Assembly (NCBI GenBank): GCA_015679605.1
Contig: JAAAVE010000101.1
Span: forward strand, 1 to 33,752
Length of the DNA: 33,752 bases
Direction: 5' to 3'
Source of the DNA: Podila epigama
Taxonomy: Eukaryota > Mortierellomycota > Mortierellomycetes > Mortierellales > Mortierellaceae
The notes under the pieces are model-generated. The model was not told where the DNA came from and made no database searches. It saw nothing but the letters and a program-made list of their open reading frames with translations. Both the position numbers and the translations under genes were made by a program. Shown piece after piece: positions 11,701 to 22,824 of the stretch; the stretch's first letter is position 1; the number at the start of each line of letters is the position of its first letter.

Positions 11701-14700
11701 AAAGCTATAACAACAATTTAAGTAACATGCATGGCTCTCGATGGTTGAAATAGAACTGCTCAAGGTCAAGGCTGAAAACATGAGTCTTCGTGAAATGCTT
11801 CAAAAATACGAAAAATACCAGGCTGGACTTGAGGAGCAGGAAGAGAATCTAAAAAAGGACAAGGAGTACTTTTTTAACCTCTCTGAAAAGTTAGTGGAAA
11901 TGGAGCAGGAAAATGAGATGCTGCGGGCACGACTCGGAGCCGCTACTCCGTTCGCGGGCGACACCAGCTTTGGATCGATTGATGACCTCATGCAAGAGTC
12001 GCCACCTAAATCGCAAGAGGGTTACCGTCGTTTCTCAAGCGATGTCAAATCCTTATTCCAGCGGGTGACCAAAAATCGGCAGGCCGAATACCGTCGCCTT
12101 TCGGGTAATCTGGCCAAGCCTGATCAGTCGTTGCTGGACAACGGCAGGATCCACAGCGAGGGCCATATCACGGATGATGACGGTAACAAGAGGGCGTCTT
12201 TGGCATCAACACAGCGTAGCCGCTTGAGCAGCACCTGGTTAGACGATGTTGATATGACACCTGCCGGCGGCAACCTGTCAGAAAGCATATCAGCGACGAT
12301 GCATAGCGACGATACTGTGGAGATGACTCTCTTGAAACGCGATGTGGATCGTCTCAAGGATGAGAACTCTGTCCTGATGGAAGAAAAGGCTAATCTCGAA
12401 AAGGAGATGTCCGACAAAGATTTCCAACTTGTGAGCATGGAGAAATGTCTCGAACAAGTGACAAGTCAAGCCGAACAATACGGGCGCGAATTCCAACAGC
12501 GCCAAGCGGCATGTGCAGTTTTGGAAGCAACTATCCAAGAGTTGCATACAAAGCAAAAGGAAGATTTAGCTTTGATGGAAAATCTGCAAGCAGCGTCGGT
12601 AGAGCAGGAACACAAGGTGGCACAGCACGAGCAGGCCCTTGAAAAGGTGAAGCAGAATTTGTCTGAAACGGAGCAGCAACTCAAGAACATGGCGGAAGAA
12701 CTGAATGTGTCCCGGCAGCGTGCGGCTGATATCCAAAAGGAATATGATACCCAGGTTGAGTACAACAGGAAGCGTGTGAACGAGTTCCAAGAGAAGGAGA
12801 CGCAGTGGGACCAGTCCAAGGCGGAGCTAGTCCTAGCCAAAGAATTGGTCGAGAAAGAGCTGGAACAAGAGCGGATCAAGAGCGCCGGCGCACTAGCAGA
12901 TCTGCAAAAAAGCCAAGCGTTGTTGCAGCAGGAAGTTGAAAAGCTGCAGGTTGAGAAAAAGGCGCTGGAAGAGCTAGATGTCCTTGCAAAGAAGGAGCTG
13001 GCTGAACAGGCTGTTGCTCATCAGGGTCTTTCTGAGCGTTTTGAGGCAGTGTCTGCCACATTGCAAGAGCTTCACAAAGAGCTTGAGGTAAGCCGTGCAA
13101 TGTGAACTGGATAGATTGACTTGCTTCCTCAGGTATTTTTTTTCGTGATAACCGTGAGCTGATCCTGTTGGCATACCTTTGCATTTCTCTTTTTGCCCCC
13201 CTGTCAATATAGACTCGTAAGCGAGACCAGGAAGCGCTTCAATCAAAGCTGGAAGAATCCAAGCAAGAGACTGAAAACATGTCTCGACAATACCAGGAGG
13301 CTACACTGGCCCTTGCCTCCAAAGACGAATCTTCTCGAGACAGTGTCAAACGCCTTGAGCAAACCTTGGAGCAGCGTGAAAAGGAGCTGGAGGAGAAACG
13401 GGCCACAGAGGTTGAGTCCCTGTTGGTGAAGTGTCGTGAAGAGACTGAAACCGCACTTGAAGAAGCACGAAAGTCTCTCATGGCATTGCACGAGTCTGAG
13501 CTCGAGGAGGCGAGAAACAAGGCGAAGGAACAGGATCGCAGACTAGCTGAGGCGCGTGTTTCGCTGCAAGAGAGTGTCGAGCGAGCAGAGAAGGCGACTC
13601 TGGCCAAGGAAAAGGTGAACGTCGAACTAGTAGAGGTTCGTGCAGCGTATAGTACGTTAACTCAAGAGCTGGCAGCCCACAAACAGGACAAGGCCAGTGT
13701 GGAAAAGCGGCTTGAGACCGTGTCGTCAAAATGTCAAACCCTGGAAGCTTCCTTGGAGGCTCAGAAGAATGAGCTGAGCAAGCTTAATCTTTCCCTCCAG
13801 CATGAACGGTGGGAGAAGGAGCAGCTTGAGTCATCTAAACGTGAACTCAGGGTACGGTTTTTTGTGAATTCTTTTTCTCAACACGGAGGCGTTATTTTAA
13901 GATGGGGATGACATATTCGTTATTAACAATGAGTACACACGATACTTTTTGAATCTTACGTGGTAATAGGAAAAGGTATCCGAGATGGCTCGAAAGATTG
14001 GCGAGACAGAGCAAAAGCTTGATCAGGCTCGGGAAGCACAACGGGCAATGGAAACTGAACATAGGACTGTCCAAGAGGAGCTTGAGGAGCAGTTGAGTAA
14101 GACGCGTAATGACCTCGCCATCAAGACATCTGAGAACCAACTCAATGAAGAGTACAAGCGCAAGTTCCGAGAATTGCGTGCTCAATTCGCAGATCTTGGT
14201 CCAGCCATGACTGCGCGTCAGCAGCAAGGGTTCCATGAGCGTGACCTGAAACGTGTGATGGAGCTGGAGAAGATGCGGGAAGAATTGAGAGAGGTGCGTA
14301 TCCGCTCTGACCAAGTCGAGGCCAAGCTTTCTCTGGCACAGGAATTGAACGAACAGCTGTTGGAGGATGCAAAGGCCGGGACAATGAAGATTGCGGAAGA
14401 GATGGAAAAGCGACTTCAGGAGGTCGAGACACAACGACAAGAGGCAGAGAAAGAAGTCGAGTTGGCATTGGAGAATGTGCGTAAGCGGACGAGTGAAGTA
14501 CAAGCCCTTGAAGTCGAGGTGATGCAGCAGAATGAAAAGATTCAGACTCTCGAGCAGGCAGTAGAGTCTGAGAAGGTCAAGGCTGAGCGATTGGAAGGTT
14601 TGTTAGCAAAGACGAAGCAATCGCTGGAGGATGAGCGACAGGCTAGTGAGGCTGGGCAAGCGACGGCGGCAGCGGCAGCAGCAGATGAGGCTGCTGAGGC

Positions 14701-16012
14701 GACAGCAGCAATGTTGGCGGCCCAGCGACTCAAGAAGGAAGAGCTATTGGCGCAGCGAAAGCTTTTGCTGACAATGAAGGAGGAGCAGCAAGCACTCGTG
14801 CGGCGACAGCAACTAGAACAGCGGGATAAGACGATGGCGCTGTTTGAGGGGCTGGCAACCGAGAATGGAAAGCTTTTGGAGCAGGTCCGGGATCTGGGAA
14901 TGGTCAACGAGCGAATGATGAAGCATCAGAACTCGAAACAAAAGCTGCAATATCACGTCAAGATTAAGCAGGAGAATAACGACCTGCGAATCGAGAATCA
15001 ACGTCTCATGTTCAAGACGATTGAGCTTGAGGAGCGGTTGGGGAACAAGGACAATGTCGAATCTCTGCGAAAGCAGGTTATGGAGATGCACGGTAACTTG
15101 CAGGACTTGCAGCTACCGTTGTCGTCCTCCTCAGAGGATTTGTATGTTGCAACCAACTTTGGCGACGATGACAGTGATGTTAATGACGATGATATGAAGA
15201 AGGAGGATGCTGCGGGGATGGAGTGCGTGAAGGCTGAAAAGGATGAAGTCTCTGTTTCTGTGCCGCGGTCCAACTCTGGTACACCACCAGCATCGTCTTC
15301 AACAGGATCCACGTCGCCAACGCGTCAACCAACCGAACGGGAACCCATGGACGCACGCTCGCGTTCGCAAACCAGATCGATGCCCGGTAGCAACTCCCGC
15401 AAGAGAACAGCTGCGGTATCATCCTCCACCGCTGCAGATGCAGCAGGCACACGTGGCCAAAGAAAGCGGTTTGCGTCTGTCGGGCCACCATCATCAGCAT
15501 CATCTGCGAACACAGGTACAAAGGCTGCACCGATGAAGCCACGAGCATCATCGGTTGCATTGCCGTCGAGTAACATTGTGATTGAGATTCCACTCGGACC
15601 GCGAGCCAGAGCAAAAGCGGCGGCAGATGCCGCCTTTGCAGCGTCTAAAGTGACTGGTGTTCGTCCTCGATCTGCTACACCAGGACCTTCAACAACATCC
15701 AACAAGTCTGCAACGACTTCTCGAGTGACTACAACTGCTGGAGCCAAGCCGCGTTTCCAACAACTCACACAAGCCAGTATGCAACGGACGACCACAACGA
15801 CATCGTCAGCCTCAGTAACAGCAAGAGGAGCAAAAAGTGCGACTCCGTTATTACATGGAACAAGAAGTGGAGGCGCTATCACCAAACCGTCGGCATCTTC
15901 ACTATCATCATCCATGTCGTCAATACGATCTGGCAAGAACAGCACAAAAGTACTCGAGGCTGTTCAAGAACATAAAAGAGATGTAAAGGAACAGTCTGTA
16001 CAAGAAAAATAG
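8744..16012 (+). CDS. Kinesin-12 (KIF15/Xklp2-like) microtubule motor
   Basis: Sixteen exons: 8744-8754, 8881-9024, 9143-9232, 9346-9394, 9519-9639, 9751-9826, 9978-10053, 10155-10211, 10306-10407, 10534-10731, 10845-11003, 11097-11199, 11353-11634, 11754-13087, 13213-13851, 13970-16012; 1827 aa. The N-terminal motor has [10 protein letters not shown] near residue 13, P-loop GQTGSGKT at 104-111, switch I NAESSRSH at 225-232, switch II DLAGSE at 260-265 and HYRDSRLT at 309-316. The neck reads NKAVVNED from 361, the form seen in kinesin-12. A coiled-coil stalk of about 1100 residues follows. At about 1465-1490 is a [18 protein letters not shown] zipper like that of KIF15 and RHAMM. The tail (about 1520-1827) is Ser/Thr/Arg-rich and disordered. 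Expected role: plus-end motor on spindle microtubules. The 11-nt first exon is inferred because no in-frame ATG exists in exon 2. Confidence 0.9.
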
Positions 16013-16289
16013 TTGTACTGTAATAATAATATTTATTTTTTTTCTTTGTTTGCAAAGTTGCAGTCTCGGCATTGTTGTCTTGGGAAGGAAATGACGCGTC
16101 AAAAGAAATAATAGACTATTCAATGTAGAGTGACGAACAATCGTCTCCATGCAGGACTTTTGACAACAAAGTGTTGGCACATGTCATAAGGGGGATGAGG
16201 GGTTTTTATTTTCAAAGTTGAACTTCACTCTCTCACCTCTCCTTTGAAATCAACTACCTTTGGAATCAATAATCATTGGCGACGGCACA
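16013..16289. other. Short spacer between kinesin and SANT-like gene
   Basis: A 277-base interval with a T-rich 3' flank of the kinesin gene (16020-16050, containing AATAAT and ATTTATTT) and the start region of the next gene. I see no promoter motif that I would defend. In the next gene's frame a TGA at 16245-16247 closes the reading upstream of its ATG at 16290. Confidence 0.35.
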
Positions 16290-18686
16290 ATGGAACTGTT
16301 GCCAGCAACGGACGCCACATCACTCCCACCGTCGTCGCCATTGCCAGCCCGCGTCCCGACTCTGCTCACACCACCAGAGACACAGAACAAGGATGATTGT
16401 CTCTTTCCATCTCCATCGACCAAGGATAGCACAAGTCTTATCAACAGTCCTGCCGGCAACAAGGCTTCGCCGCCGTCATCCAAACATTCAAATCTGACAA
16501 TGCCACCATCAACGGACAATGCTTCTGTAGTCGCAACAAAACTTGAAGTCGCCGAGGCGCCACCAGAACCAATTGCCGGTCCTTCACATGCCATGTCGAC
16601 GGGGACTACTGCACCCATTCAGTCCGCTACACCCATTCCTTCTGCTACACCCAAGCAGACTGCTACATTAAGCCAGCCAGCCGCATCAACTACTACTTCC
16701 CTACCTAGCATGGATACGAGAACCACCGTCTTGACTGGCGCAGGCCACCCTCCTCAAAACACCGACCCGCTGGCAAAACTTTCAGCACAGGACAAGAAAT
16801 GCATTGTGACATGGCTCGAGAATCGGGGCAATTTCAATTCAATATTTTTCGGCGCAAATGTTTCGGGTGTCACTCAACCAGCCGGTACAAAGACGCACGC
16901 CTATGGCGCTTTGGCAAATACTGTGAACAAGCAGAGTTATGGTCGACTTCACATGGATGCACAGGAGATGCGTGAAATGCTTGAGCTATACTTGAAAAGA
17001 TACAAGTTGGCCAAGCAGGTGGCTGGTTTGCCACAGTATGCAGTCATCACATCCTCCGATCTACGCCTAGGGATAAAAACCTTCGACGAAAAGCTCGAGC
17101 GTCTATGTCCATGGTATACAAAGATGAATGCACTTTTTCATGATCACCCCGCAGACTTGACAGTGTTTCAACCCCCTTCTCCGCCTCCATATACTCTTCC
17201 TACAGTTTCAACACCAACACCAGCACCAGCATGTACGCCATCCGTTTCAACAAAAGAGCCTAATCCTCCACAATCATCACAGACAAATGGTACAACGTTA
17301 CCGCATCGGCAGCGCCGTGTACTCAGCAACCGGCAAATCATATTCTTGGATGAAGATAGTGATTCTAATGAAGATAAGGAGTCAGGCGCAGGCGCAGGAG
17401 CAGGATGGGGAAACAATATCTTTATGGCTTCGCGAAAGGCGAATCAAGGGCGTGGCGTATTCGCTTTCGGGAATGAAAGTACGAGCAAAGTCAATGGCAC
17501 TAGTGGAGGGGATAAACAAGTTGAAGAGGCTGTCGTGGAGATCGAGTTGGCACATAATTCGGAACCTGTCCAGAAGCCCGACCAGGCAAAGAATCCTGAA
17601 TTGGCAAGAAAAGAAGAACAGGCAAGGAAAGAAGAGCAGGCAAAGAAAATTGAAAAAGCTAAGAAAGAAGAATTGGCAAGGAAATTTGAACTGGCAAAGA
17701 AAATTGAGCAAGTAAAGGAAGCTGAGAAGGCAAAGAAAGCTGAGCAAAAGAAGGCTGGAAAGGCAAGGAGGGCGGAGCAGGCAAAGAAGATGGCGCAGGC
17801 AAAGAAACCAGAAACTGCCAGGGAATCAGAGCCGACTAAGAGTCCCGAGACAACCAAGAGTCTCGAGACAACCAAGAGTCCCGAGCCAACAATCACATCA
17901 GAACCTGATACAAGTCTCGAATCGGTTAATACCTCCGATCCGGTGACAGTGAATGGGGAAAACAACCGACCAGCCAAGCAACTCATCGACAATCGGTAAA
18001 TGGATGAAAATGGACTTGTGAGAGCTTAAAGCCTTGACATGGAGTATATCACTGACAACTCGTATTCTATCTTTCTCTTTCGAATGAGTTGATAGATATC
18101 AGGATGACTTTTTACATTTGCTCAACGACATACCTGATCATGGATCTGACAACCCTCATGTGAAATCGCACAAAACTCGACAGGACATATTAAAGGGTTT
18201 TTCAGCAGCTCGTCGACTAGACATTCGGTTTCTTGAACTTGTTGCGGATACTGCTGGTAAGCTTTGATATTCCCTTCTTTTGGAAGCACTTTGTTACTAG
18301 TGATAGCATAAATATCTCAATTTGTTCACATTTTTCTTCTCTTTATTATGTGATTTCAAGAGGATGTGGCGGCAAGTCAAAGACAGAAGACCTCCAATGT
18401 GGAAGAGACTATCAGTGAAATCATACCGCAGAAACGGACAAGGAAGGAGATAGAAGAAGCGAGGAAACAGAGAATGGACCAGATGGAAGAACGCCGACGA
18501 GAACGAGAACAAAAACGTAGAAACTTTGCTGCAGCCAAGGAGGCTCGAGAGCTTTTGAAGACGAAAATGGATTGGGAGGCCAAAATCACACTACAAAAGA
18601 TGCAATTGGCAAAGGCTGGCATGGCAAAAGGTTTGTCACAAGCAGAAGTGACAGCGTATATCCAGCTTGCCATGACTCCACAATAA
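16290..18686 (+). CDS. Unrecognised protein with SANT/Myb-like region, hexapeptide repeat and C-terminal coiled coil
   Basis: Exons 16290-17995, 18096-18256 and 18361-18686 give 730 aa. Residues 1-160 are Pro/Ser/Thr-rich and disordered. Residues about 164-292 are ordered, with the spacing of fungal SANT/Myb-like domains: IVTWLENRGNF, a lone Gly-rich turn, ALANTVN, YLKRYK, GIKTFDEKLERLCPWY and MNALF. Residues about 433-533 are hexapeptide repeats of the form A-K/R-K-x-E-x, then T-K-S-P-E-T repeats. Exons 2 and 3 code a short helical segment and a strongly charged coiled coil rich in E/R/K that ends in KGLSQAEVTAYIQLAM. This order (Myb-like head, disordered middle, coiled-coil tail) suggests a nuclear DNA-binding or chromatin adaptor protein, possibly related to transposon-derived Myb-like proteins. 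No catalytic motif is seen. The gene structure is solid; the function is a guess. Confidence 0.75.
17586..17888 (+). repeat. 18-bp tandem repeat coding hexapeptides
   Basis: Seventeen degenerate units, sixteen of 18 bases and one of 15 bases (KKAGK unit), fill exactly 303 bases. Units 1-13 read A-K/R-K-x-E-x (for example ARKEEQ twice in a row, AKKIEK, AKKAEQ). Units 15-17 change to TKSPET, TKSLET and TKSPEP. The frame is never broken. Confidence 0.9.
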
Positions 18687-19203
18687 ACTCATTCTCCTCC
18701 TGTAACGATTTTTCCATTTGTGGATCTGAATGCACGGACCATGTTGCACCACTTTTTCAATTTTAACATCCTGAACTCTGGGTTCACCGCGGAAGGCTGC
18801 GGTGGATTGAGAAGAATATAAATTAAGTTGGAGGCCTTCAAGCGAACAGTAGCAATGCTGCAATGGACGCTCATTCGAAGCTGGGACAATGACTTGTTGG
18901 GTCAGAGTACATCATTGTGTTGTTTTGCTCATCATCATTTGAGAGAATAGATCTGAGAAAAGTATTGGAAAGCAAGAGTGCTTTGGCGTGAGTGGATCAG
19001 GAAAATGAAATAGGATGCGGCATGTGGAGAAAGAAGCATTTTTGATGTATAAAAGTTTTTTTTTAAAAAAATATCTCCGTTCATTAATGCCAACACGCTA
19101 TGTGCAAACTTTATCTACAAAAAAAAAAATTGGCTAAATGGAGCAATACGAAAAAATAGCAAAAAAACACGTAACTATTACATAACCACTCTCACTTTCT
19201 TAT
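18687..19203. other. Convergent spacer between the SANT-like gene and the minus-strand gene
   Basis: Both neighbours point into this 517-base interval, so it should hold two 3' UTRs. It has A/T-rich runs at about 19050-19170, including poly-A and poly-T tracts, but no clean AATAAA on either strand. No ORF of note. Confidence 0.4.
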
Positions 19204-20223
19204 TTAACGGGAAAGCAAGGGCTTGTCCAATCCAAGGACATGAGAGACACTCGAACGACGACGTTGACGCTCTGCAGGTGGCGGAATGGGGAGACCATCG
19301 GCATTAGTGGTGATGTTGTTGCGTTCTTGCTCAGCCCTAATCTTGGCCATATATTCTTGTTGCGCAATCTTGACATCGGCATAGGGACCTGAGGCTCTTC
19401 GTTCGTCATTGCCACCGTCCAACGAGTTGCGGGACAAGGTCCGGGATAAGCGGCGAGTGAGAGAGGGCGAGCGCTCGTCATTGTCACCACCACGGGAACG
19501 GGAACGAGAAATGGAAGAACGGAACTTGTCCGCCAAGACAGCGATGGAGGATCGGCGACGGCCACGGTTCTGTTCGTCAGCAGCGTTGGCTGCAGCTGCA
19601 GCTGCGACGGCGCCCTCAGAGGCAATATGGACTATGGGTTCAGATGCTCCAGTGGCAGCAGTTGTGTATGAGGTGGTGGTGGTTGAACTGTAGGTGGTAG
19701 GAGCAGCAGTGCTGTTGTTGTTACCAAGGTTGGTGTCAGGAGCGTAGGTGACAGTTTGTCCTTGGCTGCGCTGTCCTTCCACGGGGGTAGTCTGAATCTG
19801 TCCAGTCGTCGAATTTTCACGCTGAAGCTGAATCATGGGTGTGGTCGTGGTCGTTGTTGTTGTCGATGGCATCATCGGTGTTGAGCCAGCTGGGGGATCA
19901 AAAGGTCCAACGGGGGCACGGGAAGCTGAAGCATGCTCGACCGAGTCCAGTTGACCGCTTTCTGGCAACAGTTCGACTTGAGCACCGGGAACACCTACTC
20001 CGCCGACGTAGAATCCTAGCTGGCCATTACCATTACTGTTGGTGTTGGCTGGGACTGTGTTGAGATTCTGTTGGTACTGTTGTTCTAGTTGAACCTGCTG
20101 TTGAGGGTCCAACGCTGGCTGGCTGAAGAATGATTGTTGGTATGTCTGTTGGAACTGCTGAGGCACCTGCTGCTGGCTCTGCTGGTTCTGTTGGAACTGC
20201 TGCTGGTTTTGTTGAGGATCCAT
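19204..20223 (-). CDS. Unrecognised Gln-rich, Arg/Ser-rich protein
   Basis: Single-exon protein of 339 aa. Residues 1-60 are Gln-rich; 60-190 are Thr/Ser/Asn/Pro-rich; 205-215 hold an Ala run. The C-terminal third is different: it has basic serine clusters RRRSSIAVLADKF, SISRSRSRG, LTRRLSRTLSRNSLDGG and RRRSSVSHVLGLDKPLL, plus a helical QQEYMAKIRAEQERNN segment and NADGLPIPPP. The repeated R-R-x-S motifs are good matches to AGC-kinase (PKA/Ypk-type) sites, so phospho-regulation at the cell cortex or cytosol is a reasonable guess. No transmembrane segment, signal peptide or catalytic motif is seen. The start ATG at 20223 is the first in frame, and the reading is unbroken to TAA. Next upstream on the same strand is Hsp70, 325 bases away. 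I do not recognise the family. Confidence 0.75.
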   Translation of the reverse strand: MDPQQNQQQFQQNQQSQQQVPQQFQQTYQQSFFSQPALDPQQQVQLEQQYQQNLNTVPANTNSNGNGQLGFYVGGVGVPGAQVELLPESGQLDSVEHASASRAPVGPFDPPAGSTPMMPSTTTTTTTTPMIQLQRENSTTGQIQTTPVEGQRSQGQTVTYAPDTNLGNNNSTAAPTTYSSTTTTSYTTAATGASEPIVHIASEGAVAAAAAANAADEQNRGRRRSSIAVLADKFRSSISRSRSRGGDNDERSPSLTRRLSRTLSRNSLDGGNDERRASGPYADVKIAQQEYMAKIRAEQERNNITTNADGLPIPPPAERQRRRSSVSHVLGLDKPLLSR

Positions 20224-20548
20224 CTGTCTCTACTCTGTCTTTGTGTTGTTGATGGTGATAGTTGATATGAAGGAATGGAAAGAGAATTAGAGAAATAAAG
20301 AAATGAAAGCAAAGTGAAGTGAAGCGAAAAAGAAAGAAATACACAGAAAAAAAATAGAACGCGAAACATTTCCACTCGGAACACGAAAAAAAAAATTTTT
20401 TTTGTCTACGAGTTGTCACGCGTCATTTTTTTTTTTTAGTACTATTTTTGTGTGGCTACAAATTGGTTGCAGAAAGAAGCAAAGACAACTACGGCAATCG
20501 GTGCAAAGTGAGAGAAAAAAAATGCAAGAATGTTTCTCGGGAAAACTA
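20224..20548. other. Spacer between Hsp70 3' end and the Gln-rich gene start
   Basis: A 325-base interval that should contain the Hsp70 3' UTR and the promoter and leader of the next minus-strand gene. On the minus strand it is C/T-rich close to the ATG at 20223. It has A and T homopolymer runs at 20386-20445. No clear TATA box or AATAAA. Confidence 0.35.
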
Positions 20549-22605
20549 CTAATCCACTTCTTCAATCGTGGGTTCAGACTCACCGCGTCCATGGTAGTCT
20601 CCTCCTCTGCCTGGCATGGCACCACCTGCCTCGTGCGCTTTGACGAGCACGGGGTGAGCAACCGCTTCGAGATCCTTCAGTTTGGCTTCGTACTCTTCTT
20701 TGTCTGCCTCCTGGTTGGTCTCCAGCCACGAAATCACCTCTGCGCATGCCTTCTCAACCTTGGCCTTCTCTTGACTATCAATCTTGCCTTGCAGCTTTTC
20801 GTCATTGAGCGAGTTCTTAACCTGGAAGGCAAAGGACTCGAGCCCGTTCTTGGCATGGATACGTGCTGCTGCAGCCTCGTCCTCGGCCTTGTACTTTTCA
20901 GCTTCGCCGACCATTCGCTCAATGTCATCCTTTGACAGGCGGCCCTTGTCGTTCGTGATGGTGATCTTGTTGGCTCGTCCGGTGGACTTTTCAACTGCTG
21001 CGACATTCAAGATGCCATTGGCATCAATATCAAAGGTCACCTCGATCTGTGGAGTGCCCCGGGGTGCGGGTGGGATGCCCGTCAGCTCAAATTTGCCAAG
21101 CAGATTGTTGTCCTTGGTTCGGGTCCGCTCACCCTCGTAGACCTGGATGAGGACACCGGGCTGATTATCAGCGTATGTGGAAAAGGTCTCAGACTTTTTG
21201 GTTGGAATCGTCGTATTCCGCTTGATGAGGGCTGTCATCACGCCACCTGCAGTCTCGATGCCAAGCGACAGTGGTGCCACATCAAGAAGAAGAAGGTCTT
21301 GAGTCTTTTTCGAGGTGTCACCCGTCAAAATGGCTGCCTGCACTGCAGCTCCATAGGCAACAGCCTCGTCCGGATTAATGGACTTGTTCGGCTCTTTGCC
21401 GTTAAAAAAATCCGAGACCATCTTTTGAATGCGTGGAATACGCGTTGAGCCACCGACGAGGACAATTTCGTCGACACGACTCTTGTCCATCTGGGCATCA
21501 CGCAAGACTTTCTCCACTGGCTCCATCGTGCTCCGGAAGAGATCTTGGTTGAGCTCTTCGAATCGCGCACGTGTCAAGGACGTGTAAAAATCGATGCCCT
21601 CAAAGAGCGAGTCGATCTCGAGTGTAGCCTGGGCCGAAGCCGAGAGTGAACGCTTTGCACGCTCACAGGCAGTGCGGAGGCGACGGAGCGCACGAGGCTG
21701 ACTGGTGAGGTCCTTCTTGAACTTGCGCTTGAACTCTAGCGCGAAATGGTTGACGAGGCGGTTGTCAAAGTCCTCACCTCCAAGGTGGGTGTCACCGGCA
21801 GTAGCTCTGACCTCAAAGATCCCTTGTTCCATAGTGAGAAGGGAGACATCAAACGTGCCTCCACCAAGGTCAAAGATGAGGACGTTCTTTTCGCCAGACA
21901 TTTTCTTGTCGAGACCATAGGCGATGGCGGCTGCAGTGGGCTCGTTGATGATGCGCAGGACCTCGAGACCTGCAATGATACCAGCATCCTTGGTCGCCTG
22001 ACGCTGCGAGTCGTTAAAGTAGGCTGGGACGGTGATGACGGCCTTGGAGACCTGGCAGCCGAGGTAAGCCTCCGCAGTCTCCTTCATCTTGGTCAAGACC
22101 ATGGAAGAAATCTCTTCGGGAGTGAAATCTTTAATTTCACCCTTGTAATCAACTCGGATATACGGCTTGGAGCTCTTTTCGATGACCTTGAAGGGCCAGT
22201 GCTTCATATCGGACTGGACATCCTTGTCATCGAAACGACGGCCGATGAGGCGCTTGGCGTCAAAGACGGTGTTGGCAGGGTTCATAGCAACCTGATTCTT
22301 GGCAGCATCCCCGATGAGGCGCTCCGTGTCGGTGAAGGCGACATAGGACGGGGTAGTCCGGTTACCCTGGTCGTTGGCAATAATCTCGACGCGGTCGTGT
22401 TGCCACACAGCGACACATGAATATGTCGTACCCAAGTCAATCCCTACAGCTGATTGTTATTACATTTTAACAGGAAGGAGTTTGCATTTCGTGGGAAACA
22501 TGTTGAAATAAGTGTTATATTTCTCATCGTGTCAAGAGACGTTTTGGCACAAGTTTGGCTCACTGTACTTTTATTATTATTATTATTACCTTTGCTTTCA
22601 GACAT
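20549..22605 (-). CDS. SSA: Cytosolic Hsp70 chaperone (Ssa/Hsc70 type)
   Basis: Two exons, 22605-22590 (16 nt) and 22449-20549, give 638 aa, the usual length of a cytosolic Hsp70. The protein starts [16 protein letters not shown], with Hsp70 signature 1 across the splice junction; signature 2 is [14 protein letters not shown], and signature 3 is [15 protein letters not shown]. The substrate-binding part has the [16 protein letters not shown] and [16 protein letters not shown] segments, and the protein ends in PTIEEVD, the tetratricopeptide-cochaperone docking tail that marks cytosolic and nuclear members. There is no signal peptide, HDEL or mitochondrial presequence. It refolds client proteins by ATP-driven cycling with J-proteins and nucleotide exchange factors. 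The disordered tail before EEVD is short and holds [10 protein letters not shown] in place of the common Gly-Ala-Pro run. The gene symbol denotes the family, not a specific paralog. Confidence 0.96.
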
Positions 22606-22824
22606 GGTAAGAAAGAGTTTTGTTCGTGGTTTGTACTTTGTATTTTCGTTATTGTGATTGTGATGGTTGTTGTGATTGTGGGGCTGTGAAGATGAAAAGA
22701 AATCAAATGTGAACAACAGCGTGGCTCAAAAAGAAAAAGAGAGAAAAGTATCGAAGTGTGAAGAAATTCAGCCTCAGTTGTCAAAGTGATATCATTCTAC
22801 TTCGCGTCGCGACTATATAACTAA
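22606..22824 (-). promoter_or_regulatory. Compact Hsp70 upstream region
   Basis: Only 219 bases separate the dynein light chain stop codon from the Hsp70 ATG on the same strand. On the minus strand a TTATATA element (22814-22820) sits 5 bases beyond that stop, about 210 bases upstream of the ATG. I found scattered GAA and TTC triplets (22753-22769) but no canonical alternating heat-shock element, so heat induction is not shown by the sequence. Confidence 0.4.

Noticed and set aside
11599-11781. Minus-strand short open frames within kinesin introns
   Set aside because: They cross splice junctions of a well-supported gene and have no recognisable content.
15325-15945. 206-residue minus-strand open frame
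   Set aside because: Antisense to the Ser/Ala/Thr-rich kinesin tail; its Val/Asp/Ala composition is the complement of that low-complexity coding DNA.
21746-22420. 224-residue open frame on the + strand opposite Hsp70
   Set aside because: It is the antisense shadow of a highly conserved, GC-balanced coding sequence; the Hsp70 reading on the other strand is beyond doubt, and the shadow has no family features.
22606-22824. Heat-shock element in the Hsp70 upstream region
   Set aside because: GAA and TTC triplets exist but not in the alternating 5-base register needed; the gene may be a constitutive Hsc70, or the element may lie farther upstream.
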